This document shows, piece after piece, positions 46,401-56,947 of a stretch of 64,000 bases of DNA (position 1 is the stretch's first letter; each line of letters opens with the position of its first letter). Source of the stretch: Tetragonia tetragonoides (Eukaryota; Streptophyta; Magnoliopsida; Caryophyllales; Aizoaceae); contig CM076140.1 in NCBI GenBank assembly GCA_038025085.1, positions 30,491,501 to 30,555,500 of the forward strand, written 5' to 3'. A program made the translations under genes and the position numbers. Under the pieces are notes generated by a model that saw only the letters and a program-made list of their open reading frames with translations, was not told the DNA's origin and searched no databases.

Positions 46401-49398
46401 TTTTAAAAGCTCGTACGACTAGGGTGAAAGAGATATTAGTTCGTTTGTGTGGTATATTAAGAGAAAGCATCCAAATACTTTGTTTGCATTCATTTGAGTT
46501 TGAAACTACACGTAGGATGTTTAGAAGTACAAACAAGCTTCAACTCAACCTTTTGAATGCATTTACGCGTTTTAAAAGCTCTTACGAGTAGGGTGAAAGA
46601 GATTTGAGTTCTTTTGTGTTGTATATTACGAGAAAGCATCCAAATATTTTTTGTTTGCATTCATTTGAGTGTGAAACTACACCTAGGATGTTTTCATGTA
46701 CAAACAAGCTTCAACTCAAGCTGTTTTAATGCATTTACGCGTTTTAAAAGCTCATACGAGTAGGGTGAAAGAGATTTGAGTTCTGTTGTGTTGTATATTA
46801 AGAGAAAGCATCCAAATACTTTGTTTGCATTCATTCGAGTGTGAAACTACACCTTGGATGTTTAGAAGTACAAACAAGCTTCAACTCAAGCTTTGGAATG
46901 CATTTACGCATTTTAAAAGCTCGTACGAGTAGGGTGAAAGAGATTTGTGTTCTTTTGTGTTGTATATTAAGAGAAAGCATCCAAATGTTTTGTTTGCATT
47001 CATTTGAGTATGAAACTACACCAAGAATGTTTTATAGTACAAACAAGCTTCAACTCAAGCTTTTGAATGCATTTACGCATTTTAAAAGCTCGTACGACTA
47101 GGGTAAAAGAGATTTTAGTTCGTTTGTGTGGTATATTAAGAAAAAGCATCCAAATACTTTGTTTGCTTTCATTTGAGTTTGAAACTACACCTAGGATGTT
47201 TAGAAGTACAAACAAGCTTCAACTAAACGTTTTGAATGCATTTACGCGTTTTAAAAGCTCTTACGAGAAGGGTGAAAGAGATTTGAGTTCTTTTGTGTTG
47301 TATATTACGAGAAAGCATCCAAATATTTTTTGTTTGCATTCATTTGAGTGTGAAACTAAACCTAGGATATTTTCAAGTACAAACAAGCTTCAACTCAAGC
47401 TTTTGAATGCATTTACGTGTGTTAAAAGCTCGTACGACTAGGGTGAAAGAGATTTGAGTTCGTTTGTGTGGTATATTAAGAGAAAGCATCCAAATACTTT
47501 GCTTGCATTCATTTGAGTGTGAAACTACACCTAGGATGTTTAGAAGTACCAACAAGCTTCAACTCAAGCTTTTGAATGCATTTACGCGTTTTAAAAGCTC
47601 GTACGAGTAGGGTAAAAGAGATTGGAGTTCTTTTGTGTTGTATATTAAGAGAAAGCACCGAAATGTTTTCTTTGCATTCAAATGACTATGAAACTACCCC
47701 AAGAATGTTTTATAGTACAAACAAGCTTCAACTCAAGCTTTTTTAATGCATTTACGCGTTTTAAATGCTCATATGAGTAGGGTGAAAGAGTTTTGAGTTC
47801 GTTTCTGTTGTATATTAAGAGAAAGCATCCAATGCATTCATTTGAGTGTGACACTACACCTAGGATGTTTTCAAGTACAAACAAGATTCAATTAAAGCTT
47901 TTGAATGTATTTACGCGTTTTAAAAGCTCGTACGAGTAGGGTGAAAGAGATTTGAGTTCTTTTCTGTTGTATAATAAGAGAAAGCATCCAAATACTTTGT
48001 TTGCATTCATTTGAGTGTGAAACTACACCTTCGATGTTTAGAAGTACAAACAAGCTTCAACTCAAGCTTTTGAATGCATTTACGCGTATTAAAAGCTCGT
48101 ACGAGTAGGGTGAAAGAGATTTGAGTTCTTTTGTGTTCTATATTAAGAAAAAGCATCAAAATACTTCGTTTGCATTCATTTGAGTGTGAAACTACACCTA
48201 GGATGTTTACAAGTACAAACAAGCTTCAACTCAAACTTTTGAATGCATTTACGCGTTTTAAAAGCTCTTACGACTAGGGTGAATGAGATTTGAGTTCTTT
48301 TATGTTGTATATTAAGGGAAAGCATCCAAATACTTTGTTTGTATTCATTTGAGTGTGAAACTACACCTAGGGTGTAGGGTGTTTTCAAGTACAAACAAGC
48401 TTCAACTCAAGCTGTTTGAATGCATTTACGCGTTTTAAAAGCTCTTACGAGTAGGGTGAAAGAGATTTGAGTTCCTTTGTGTTGTATATTAAAAGAAAGC
48501 ATCCAAATACTTTGTTTTCATTCATTTGAGTGTGAAACTACACCTAGGGTGTTTTCAAGTACAAACAAGCTTCAACTCAAGCTTTTAAATGCATTTACGC
48601 GTTTTAAAACCTCTTACGAGTAGGGTGAAAGAGATTTGAGTTCTTTTGTGTTGTATATTAAGAGAAAGCATACAAATACTTTGTTTGCATTCATTTGACT
48701 GTGAAACTACACGTAGGATGTTTACAAGTACAAACAAGCTTCAACTCAAGCTTTTGAATGCATTTACGCGTTTTAAAAGCTTATACGAGTAGGGTGAAAG
48801 AGATTTGAGTTCTTTTGTGTTGTATATTAAGAGAAAGCATCAAAATACTTTGTTTGCGTTCATTTTAGTGTGAAACTACACCTAGGGTGTTTTCAAGTAC
48901 AAACAAGCTTCAACTCAAGCTTTTAAATGCATTCACGCGTTTTAAAAGCTCTTACGAGTAGGGTGAAAGAGATTTGAGTTCTTTTGTGTTGTATATTAAG
49001 AGAAAGCATCCAAATACTTTGTTTGCATTCGTTTGAGTGTGAAACTACACGTAGGATGTTTACAAGTACAAACAAGCTTCAATTCAAGCTTTTGAATGCA
49101 TTTACGCGTTTTAACAGCTCTTACGACTAGGGTGACAGAGATTGAGTTCTTTTGTGTTGTATATTAAGAGAAAGCATCCAAATACTTTGTTTCATTCATT
49201 TGAGTGTGAAACTACACCTAGGATGATTAGAAGTACAAAGAAGCTTCAACTCAACCTTTTGAATGCATTTACGTGTTTTTAAAGCTCTTACGAGTAGGGT
49301 GAAAGAGATTTGAGTTCTTTTGTGTTGTATAATAAGAGAAAGCATCCAAATACTTTGTTTGCATTCATTTGAGTGTGAAACTACACCTAGGATGATTA
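43467..49398 (+). repeat. Irregular higher-order satellite, ~1.5-1.7-kb and 679-bp periods
   Basis: Monomer order repeats imperfectly. Offsets are 1515 bp (43835 and 45350, 43971 and 45486), 1683 bp (44638 and 46321) and 679 bp (46321 and 47000). The C' marker GCATCCAATGCATTC or a close variant recurs at about 44457, 46138 and 47825. A short slippage repeat, TAGGGTGTAGGGTG, lies at 48368-48381. From about 48400 on, the copies are mainly class A without a clear order. Confidence 0.8.
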
Positions 49399-49403
49399 GA
49401 AGT
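49399..49403. repeat. Target-site duplication GAAGT (left)
   Basis: GAAGT immediately before the element start TGATGTG. It is monomer positions 159-163 of a GGATGATTAGAAGT variant. Confidence 0.9.
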
Positions 49404-50260
49404 TGATGTGATTTATTTAGGGATTTTTCTGTGTTTTGATAAATAAAAGCAATAAAAGGGATATACCTCTCAAATCACTCAAGGGGTTGGGGTTTTCGTT
49501 CAAGAATCACTCAAGAACAATACTTGCGCATCACACACAAGGGTTTCAAACTGAATCACTCAATTTGTGGGGGTAAATACTCACGTATTAATCATTAATC
49601 ATCAAAGTCTATGTTACAATTTCGTGCTCTCCCCTATATATAGACAAAGAAATCTAAAGCTACTAGGAATCCTAATCCAAGTAGGAAACTAACTATGAAA
49701 CTGACTTCAATTGTAAAATGAGCTAAATAACAGCTTTCCTAATACCTAATGGACTCCTAATGCTACTAATAATCAAAATACTACTTTCCTAAACATATTC
49801 TAACTAATTAAGGAAACAACCAAACGAAATAAAACTTAAACAACTAGTTACATGGCGCCCAAGGCTAAAACCGGTTGTAACAGCTTTGCACCGTAACTTC
49901 AATTGCCTTTTAAACCTCGTTACATTCTGAATATAGGAAAACTCAAAGCATGGGAGTTTTAGATCGTGCTTACAGCTTTCTACAGAATTTTGAATCACCA
50001 TAATCCCATGTCATATGAGTGAGTTATGATCGAAATACGAACCAGTGTAAAAGCTGTCAAAATTTCGGGAATCCTTATAACGAATGTTATCATATAATAA
50101 GAGCTTTAATTCCGACCTTGTATGGAAAATCCATGTAATTATCTTTATAGGAGTCAATTTAATGCATAACCACCAAAGGAACTCGATGTAAACAAGAATA
50201 GATGTTCTCTTGCTAGTTCCTTGGTTGTTCTGTTTACTTTGCAATCTTGTTGCCGCATCA
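49404..50260 (-). repeat. 3' LTR (857 bp)
   Basis: It starts TGATGTG and ends TTGCCGCATCA on the plus strand. In element orientation it lies downstream of gag and directly after a polypurine tract, so it is the 3' LTR. It matches the LTR at 51754-52610 end to end at identical length, with about 17 substitutions counted by eye (roughly 2%). A TATA-like TATATATA lies at 49635-49642. Confidence 0.9.
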
Positions 50261-50274
50261 ATCTCCCTTTCTTC
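50261..50274 (-). other. Polypurine tract
   Basis: On the minus strand this reads GAAGAAAGGGAGAT and abuts the LTR start TGATG. It is where plus-strand priming of the 3' LTR would occur. It fixes the LTR boundary at 50260 and the element orientation. Confidence 0.8.
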
Positions 50275-50434
50275 AGAAAGAATTGTCCTCAATTCTTCGT
50301 ATATAGTAATCTTCTCCCAAACCTGTATATTCATCAAATTTTCCTTACATATTTCCAATGAACCAACAAGGTTAAGAGCCTTGCTGCTGTCTTTTTGATG
50401 GACATCTCTTTCTTGTTCTTGATCAAAGCTAGAT

Positions 50435-51731
50435 TCAAGAAGTTCCAACTCCATCTCGGATTTCCTCTTGCATGTCATCAATATAATTAAGATCTTCAAG
50501 GAAATCACCAATATTTTCTAGTTCAATGAATATTTTTTCGATAAACTCATCAACCATAGTTGGTAGTCTTGAATTATTAACTTGAACAACAATAAGGAGG
50601 TCAATGTTATTGGTCTTTTCTTGTGAATCTTCAATAGGAACAATATCTTTAAAGTAATCATCAAGATCTGGTTTTCCTTTGAATGTATCCACAACAAAGA
50701 GCCTATCTTCATTGATGGGTTGATCATTTATTATGCATCCTTTCATGTAGTCCAACTTATGATTTCGATGTTGACGCGCTTGTTGGTATGCTTGTTGTGC
50801 TCGTAGGTGCACTAGTTGTTGCTCCTTCTCTTGCCTCTCAATCTTGAGAGCTATCTTGCAAACATACTCAAAGGATATGTAAGGAACAAGCTCCACCTTG
50901 CGCCCTAGAGTTGAGTTTAGTCCTTTGATGAATCTTGCAATCTTTAACTCTTCCCTCTCCACGCGATTACACATCATGTGCGCGTTTTCAAACTTTTGGA
51001 GGTAGTCTTGTACACTTGAGGTTTCTTGGCTTATGGACGTGAGTTTCAAGAACCGTGCTTGCTCAAACTCTTTAGGCAAAAATCGGTTCTTTAAATGATT
51101 CTTGAGTTTGTCCCAAGTCTCAATCTTTGCTTTCCCGTCCTTCTTGCGTCGAGCCTTTAGTTTTTCATACCAAAAAGAAGCATGCTTGGTGAGTTTATCC
51201 GTGGCTAACTTGCATCTTCGCGGCTCATCATACCTCCTTGTATTCAAAGACTCTCTCCATAGTTCTAAGCCAATCAAAAAAGGCCTCTGGATCGTAGGAA
51301 CCGTCTTATTCAGGGAGTTCGACTTTCAAGTTCCTATCATCATCATAGGGGTGTCATGGTTTAGGAGCGTCATTGATTCTAGTCCCACTTGTGTCTTCAA
51401 ACTCCTCATCGAAGTTGGGGTCACGGTTGTGGTTTCTCCAATGAATTTCGTGCATCCTTGTCTCCATGTTTTCCCTATCTTCTTGGTTTCTTCTTTCCAT
51501 AGTAGCCATCCGCTCTGCTTGAGTTTGTAAAGATGCCCTAAGATCCTCCATGGATGTTAACAACTTTGCTAGTTCGTTGGGCTCACCCATAGCTTTGGTT
51601 GTTGGTTTCTTGGGGGTTTCTTGGCTGTGTTCTTGAACAAAGGGCGAATCTTGCAAGAATCTTTCTCGAAAGCTCGCTATGGTGTCGTGTTTATGCTCAA
51701 GACCGTGTTGTTTAAACTTAAGAAAGCTCAA
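50435..51731 (-). pseudogene. gag: Broken gag of a Ty3/gypsy-type element
   Basis: Gag would form the particle that packages element RNA in the cytoplasm. Two open stretches in different frames cover it. The upstream one (51731-51354) has its first ATG at 51588-51590 and carries a hydrophilic, coiled-coil-like segment rich in M, E, R and Q. It ends at TGA 51354-51356, and a second in-frame stop (TAA) lies at 51306-51308. The frame then shifts near 51230-51236 into the 281-codon stretch that ends at 50435. That stretch has hallmarks of the retrotransposon Gag domain: FWYEKLKARR (its residues 35-44), NRFLPKEF (64-71), DYLQKFE (91-97) and RFIKGLN (115-121). No CCHC zinc knuckle is visible. The last ~100 residues form an acidic tail I do not recognise, and no pol follows. 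With two stops and a frameshift this copy cannot make full-length Gag. Confidence 0.88.
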
Positions 51732-51738
51732 ACCTTTA

Positions 51739-51750
51739 GCTCTGATACCA
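51739..51750 (-). other. Primer binding site, initiator tRNA-Met
   Basis: The minus strand reads TGGTATCAGAGC, the standard complement of the 3' end of plant initiator tRNA-Met. It lies 3 bp from the LTR edge at 51754. It identifies 51754-52610 as the functional 5' LTR of the gag unit. Confidence 0.92.
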
Positions 51751-51753
51751 AGT

Positions 51754-52610
51754 TGATGTGATTTATTTAGGGATTTTTCTGTATTTTGATAAATAAAAGC
51801 AATAAAAAGGATATACCTCTCGAATCACTCAAGGGGTTGGGGTTTTCGTTCAAGAATCACTCAAGAACAATACTTGCGCATCACACACAAGGGTTTTAAC
51901 CTGAATCACTCAATTTGAGGGGGTAAATACTCACGTATTAATCATTAATCATCAAAGTCTATGTTACAATTTCGTGCTCTCCCCTATATATAGACAAAGA
52001 AATCTAAAGCTACTAGGAATCCTAATCCAAGTAGGAAACTAACTATGAAACTGACTTCAATTGTAAAACGAGCTAATTAACAGCTTTCCTAATACCTAAT
52101 GGACTCCTAATGCTACTAATAATCAGAATACTACTTTCCTAAACATATTCTAACTAATTAAGGAAACAACCAAACGAAATAAAACTTAAACAACTAGTTA
52201 CATGGCGCCCAAGGCTAAAACCGGTTGTAACAGCTTTGCACCGTAACTTCAATTGCCTTTTCAACCTCGTTACATTCTGAATATAGGAAAACTCAAAGCA
52301 TGGGAGTTTTAGATCGTGTTTCCAGCTTTCTACAGAATTTTGAATCACCATAATCTCATGTCATATGAGTGAGTTATGATCGAAATACGAACCAGTGTAA
52401 AAGCTGTCAAAATTTCTGGAATCCTTATAACGAATGTTATCATATAATAAGAGCTTTAATCCCGACCTTGTATGGAAAATCCATGTAATTATCTTTATAG
52501 GAGTCAATTTAATGCATAACCACCAAAGGAACTCGATGTAAACAAGAATAGATGTTCTCTTGCTAGTTCCTTGGTTGTTCTGTTTACTTTGCACACTTGT
52601 TGCCGCATCA
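51754..52610 (-). repeat. Internal (5') LTR (857 bp)
   Basis: Full-length LTR, colinear with 49404-50260 and equal in length. In element orientation it sits just upstream of the PBS and gag, so it acts as their 5' LTR. It is not the outer end of the insertion: it is followed on the right by another PPT-bearing internal fragment and an LTR fragment, not by a target-site duplication. Confidence 0.9.
51985..51992 (-). promoter_or_regulatory. LTR TATA-like box upstream of gag
   Basis: TATATATA followed on the minus strand by GGGGAG. The same site reads TATAAATA in the solo LTR. It lies about 620 bp into the LTR and about 400 bp upstream of the first gag ATG, so it is the likely core promoter for the element transcript. 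Confidence 0.6.
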
Positions 52611-52777
52611 ATCTCCCTTTCTTCAGAAAGAATTGTCCTCAATTCTTCGTATATAGTAATCTTCTGCCAAACCTGTATATTCATCAAATTTTCCTTACAA
52701 ATTTCCAATGAACCCACAAGGTTAAGAGCCTTGCTGCTGTCTTCTTGATGGACATCTCTTTCTTGTTCTTGATCAAA
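52611..52777 (-). repeat. Duplicate of the element's internal 3' end, with PPT
   Basis: It matches 50261-50427 with about four substitutions, including the polypurine tract (52611-52624) next to the LTR. Its presence upstream of a 5' LTR is abnormal for a simple element. It is best read as the end of a second internal domain in a tandem LTR array. Confidence 0.88.
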
Positions 52778-52826
52778 GCTAGTTCCTTGGTTGTTCTATT
52801 TAGTTTGCACACTTGCTGCCGCATCA
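52778..52826 (-). repeat. Truncated outer LTR (49 bp)
   Basis: It matches the terminal 49 bp of the full LTRs, from GCTAG to GCATCA, with several substitutions. GCTAG at 52778-52782 is shared by the LTR (52562-52566) and the internal region (50428-50432). The remainder of this LTR, the PBS and gag of this unit were therefore probably deleted between two GCTAG copies. Confidence 0.88.
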
Positions 52827-52831
52827 GAAGT
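52827..52831. repeat. Target-site duplication GAAGT (right)
   Basis: GAAGT directly after the element end GCATCA, followed by AGAAACAAGC, which continues the interrupted monomer. Because it matches the left copy, both outer ends belong to one integration event. Confidence 0.9.
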
Positions 52832-55430
52832 AGAAACAAGCTTAACTCAAGCTTTGGAATGCATTTACGCGTTTTAAAAGCTCTTACGAGTAGGGTGAAA
52901 GAGATTTGAGTTCTTTTGTGTTGTATATTAAGAGAAAGCATCCAAATACGTTGTTTGCATTCATTTGTGTGTGAAACTACACCTAGGATGTTTAGAAGTA
53001 CAAACAAGCTTCAACTCAAGCTTTTGAATGCATTTACGCGTTTTAAAAGCTCGTACGAATAGGGTGAAAGAGATTGGAGTTCTTTTGTGTTGTATATTAA
53101 GAGAAAGCACCCAAATGTTTTGTTTGCATCCAATTGAGTATGAAACTACCCCAAGAATGTTTTATGGTACAAACAAGCTTCAACTCATGTTTTTTTAACG
53201 CATTTACGCGTTTTAAATGCTCATACGAGTAGGGTGAAAGAGTTTTGAGTTCGTTTGTGTTGTATATTAAGAGAAAGCATCCAAATACTTTGTTTGCATT
53301 CATTTGAGTGTGACACTACACCTAGGATGGTACAAACAAGATTCAATTCAAGCTTTTGAATGCATTTACGCGTTTCAAAAGCTCGTACGAGTAGGGTGAA
53401 AGAGATTTCAGTTCTTTTGTGTTGTATATTAAGAGAAAGCATCCAAATGTTTTGTTTGCATTCATTTGAGTATGAAACTACACCAAGAATGTTTTAAAGT
53501 ACAAACAAGCTTCAACTCAAGATGTTTTAATGCATTTACGCGTTTTAAAAGCTCATACGAGTAGGGTGAATGAGATTTGAGTTCTTTTGTGTTGTATATT
53601 AAGAGAAAGCATCCAAATACTTTGTTTGCATTCATTTGTGTGTGAAACTACACCTAGGATGTTTTCAAGTACAAACAAGCTTCAACTAAAGCTTTTGAAT
53701 GCATTTACGCGTTTTAAAAGCTCTTACGAGTAGGGTGAAAGAGATTTAAGTTCTTTTGCATTGTATATTAAGAGAAAGCATCCAAATACTTTGTTTGCAT
53801 TCATTTGAGTGTGACACTACACCTAAGGTGTTTTCAAGTACAAACAAGCTTCAACTCAAGCTTTAAAATGCATTTACGTGTTTTAAAAGCTCTTACGAGT
53901 AGGGTGAAAGAGATTTGAGTTCTTTTGTGTTGTATATTAAGAAAAAGCATCCAAATACTTTGTTTACTTTCATTTGAGTGTGAAACTACACGTAGGATGT
54001 TTCCAAGTACAAACAAGCTTCAACTCAAGCTTTTGAATGCATTTACGCGTTTTAAAAGCTCGTACGAGTAGGGTGAAAGAGATTTGAGTTCTTTTGTGTT
54101 GTATATTAGAGAAAGCATCCAAATACTCTGTTGCATTCATTTGAGCGTGAAACTACACCTAGGATGTTTTCAAGTACAAACAAGCTTCAACTCAAGCTTT
54201 TAAATGCATTTACGCGTTTTAAAAGCTCGTACGAGTAGGGTGAAAGAGATTTGAGTTCTTTTGTGTTGTATATTAAGAGAAAGCATCCAAATACTTTGTT
54301 TGCATTTATTTGAGTGTGAAACTACACCTAGGATGTTTACAAGTACAACAAGCTTCAACTCAAGCTTTTGAATGCTTTTACGCGTTTTAAAAGCTCGTAC
54401 GACTAGGGTGAAAGAGATTCCAGTTCGTTTGTGTGGTATATTAAGAGAAAGCATCCAAATACTTTGTATGCATTCATTTGAGTGTGAAACTACACCTAGG
54501 ATGTCTAGAAGTACAAACAAGCTTCAACTCAAGCTTTTGAATGCATTTACGTGTTTCAAAAGCTCATACGACTAGGGTGACAGAGACTTGAGTTCGTTTG
54601 TGTCGTATATTAAGAGAAAGCATCGAAATCTTTTTTTGCATTCATTGGAGTGTGAAACTACACGTTGGATGTTTACAAGTACAAACAAGCTTCAACTCAA
54701 GTTTTTAAATGCATTTACGCGTTTTAAAAGCTCGTACGAGTAGGGTGAAAGAGATTTGAGTTCTTTTGTGTTGTATATTAAGAGAAAGCATCCAAATACT
54801 TTGTTTGCATTTATTTAAGTGTGAAACTACACCTAGGGTGTTTTCAAGTGCAAACAAGCTTCAATTCAAGCTTTTAAATGCATTTACGCGTTTTAAAAGC
54901 TCTTACGAGTAGGGTGAAAGAGATTTGAGTTCTTTTGTGTTGTATAATAAGAGAAAGCATCCAAAAGTTTTGTTTGCATTCATTTGAGTATGAAACTACA
55001 CCAAGAATGTTTTATTGTACAAACAAGCTTCAACTCAAGCTGTTTTAATGCATTTATGCGTTTTAAAAGCTCATACGAGTAGGGTGAAAGAGATTTGAGT
55101 TCTTTTGTGTTGTATATTAAGAGAAAGCATCCAAATACTTTGTATGCATTTATTTGAGTGTGAAACTACACCTAGGATGTCTAGAAGTACAAACAAGCTT
55201 CAACTCAAGCTTTTGAATGCATTTACGTGTTTCAAAAGCTCATACGACTAGGGTGAAAGAGACTTGAGTTCGTTTGTGTCGCATATTAAGAGAAAGCATC
55301 CAAATACTTTTTTGCATTCATTGGAGTGTGAAACTACACCTAAGATGTTTAGAAGTACAAACAAGCTTCAACTCTACCTTTTGATTGCATTTACGCGTTT
55401 CAAAAGCTCATACGAGTAGGGTAAAAGAGA
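52832..55430 (+). repeat. Irregular satellite segment
   Basis: About 15 monomers with no strong higher-order period. A C monomer at about 53310-53345 has lost several bases (CCTAGGATGGTACAAAC). At about 54941 a TGTATAATAAG monomer with CCAAAAGTTTTG appears, which is the marker of the next block. The order from there to 55430 resembles part of the following units (offset about 1348 bp). Confidence 0.8.
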
Positions 55431-56947
55431 TTTGAATTCGTTTGTGTGGTCTATTAACAGAAAGCATCAAAATACTTTGCTTGCATTCATTTGAGTGTGA
55501 AACTACACCTAGGATGTTTAGAAGTACAAACAAGCTTCAACTCAAGCTTTTGACTGCATTTACGCGTTTTAAAAGCTCGTACGAGTAGGGTGAAAGAGAT
55601 GTTCTTTTGTATTGTATATTAAGAGAAAGCATCCGAATACTTTGCTTGCATTCATTTGAGTGTGAAACTACACCTAGGATGTTTTCAAGTACAAACAAGC
55701 ATCAAATCAACCTTTTGAATGCATTTACGTGTTTTAAAAGCTCGTACGAGTAGGGTGAAAGAGATTTGAGTTCTTTTGTGTTGTAAATTAAGAGAAAGCA
55801 TCCAAATACTTTATTTTCATTCATTTGAGTGTGAAATTACACCTAGGATGGTTAGAAGTACAAACAAGCATCAACTCGAGCTTTTGAGTGCATTTACGCG
55901 TTTTAAAAGCTCGTACGAGTATGGGGAAAGAGATTTGAGTTCTGTTGTGTTGTATATTAAGAGAAAGCATCCAAATACTTTATTTTCATTCATTTGAGTG
56001 TGAAACTACAGTAGGAAAGTTTTATAGTACAAACAAGCTTCAACTCAAGATGTATTAATGCATTTACGCGTTTAAATGCTCAAACGAGTAGGGTGAAAGA
56101 GATTTGAGTTCTTTTGTGTTGTATATTAAGGGAAAGCATCCAAATACTTTGTTTGTATTCCTTTGAATGTGAAACTACACCTAGGGTGTTTTCAAGTACA
56201 AACAAGCTTCAACTCAAGCTTTTAAATGCATTTACGCGTTTTAAAAGCTCTTACGAGTAGGGTGAAAGAGATTTGAGTTCTTTTGTGTTGTATAATAAGA
56301 GAAAGCATCCAAAAGTTTTGTTTGCATTCATTTGAGTATGAAACTACACCAAGAATGTTTTATTGTACAAACAAGCTTCAACTCAAGCTGTTTTAATGCA
56401 TTTATGCGTTTTAAAAGCTCATACGAATAGGGTGAAAGCGATTAGAGTTCTTATGTGTTGTATATTACGAGAAAGCATTCAAATACTTTGCTTGCATTCA
56501 TTTGAGTGTGAAACTACACCTAGGATGTTTTCAAGTACAAACAAGCATCAACTCAAGCTTTTGAATGCATTTACGCGTTTTAAAAGCTCGTACGAGTAGG
56601 GTGAAAGAGATTTGAGTTCTTTTGTGTTGTATATTAAGAGAAAGCATCCAAATACTTTGTATGCATTTATTTGAGTGTGAAACTACACCTAGGATGTCTA
56701 GAAGTACAAACAAGCTTCAACTCAAGCTTTTGAATGCATTTACGTGTTTCAAAAGCTCATACGACTAGGGTGAAAGAGACTTGAGTTCGTTTGTGTCGTA
56801 TATTAAAAGAAAGCATCCAAATACTTTTTTGCATTCATTGGAGTGTGAAACTACACCTAAGATGTTTAGAAGTACAAACAAGCTTCAACTCTAGCTTTTG
56901 ATTGCATTTACGCGTTTCAAAAGCTCATACGAGTAGGGTAAAAGAGA
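55431..56947 (+). repeat. Higher-order unit, 1517 bp (9 monomers)
   Basis: It starts at TTTGAATTCGTTTGTGTGG, which recurs at 56948 and 58805. It carries private markers shared with the next two units: a 5-bp loss in AGAGATGTTCTTTTG (about 55596), TGTAAATTAAG (about 55783), ACGCGTTTAAATGC (about 56065) and TGTATAATAAG (56289). It lacks two monomers that are present in the 1857-bp units. Confidence 0.87.

Larger units (their letters stand above)
40393..49398 (+). repeat. Satellite block 2
   Basis: Same satellite, same orientation and same monomer register after the solo LTR. The first monomers (40393-41740) continue the B'-C'-B module, with C' again at about 41033. The block runs up to the target-site duplication of the second element. 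It holds no gene; open frames are chance readings of the monomer. Confidence 0.96.
49404..52826 (-). mobile_element. Rearranged gag-only Ty3/gypsy-type LTR retrotransposon with three LTR copies
   Basis: A 3423-bp insertion flanked by GAAGT on both sides and carrying TGATG/CATCA ends. Read on the minus strand, the order is: a 49-bp LTR fragment, a 167-bp copy of the internal 3' end with a PPT, a full 857-bp LTR, a PBS for initiator tRNA-Met, a broken gag, the internal 3' end with a PPT, and a full 857-bp LTR. The main internal domain is only 1493 bp and has no protease, reverse transcriptase, RNase H or integrase sequence that I can see. It is therefore non-autonomous, of the TR-GAG type (terminal repeats plus gag only). 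The extra LTR plus PPT-bearing piece suggests a former LTR-internal-LTR-internal-LTR tandem from which most of the first unit was deleted. Confidence 0.9.

Noticed and set aside
50261..50432. Treating this stretch as part of a longer (~1030-bp) LTR, because it also follows the LTR at 52610.
   Set aside because: The TG...CA ends, the adjacent polypurine tract, the solo LTR ending at GCATCA and the target-site duplications all place the LTR edge at 50260 and 52610.
50011..50511. A 166-codon minus-strand frame crossing the PPT and 3' LTR, and its 118-codon relative at 52361-52717.
   Set aside because: Both run from internal sequence across the PPT into LTR sequence, in a frame different from gag. 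They are explained by the non-coding 3' end of the element.
51102..51530. A 142-codon plus-strand frame antisense to gag.
   Set aside because: It is the antisense shadow of the gag region and has no domain of its own.
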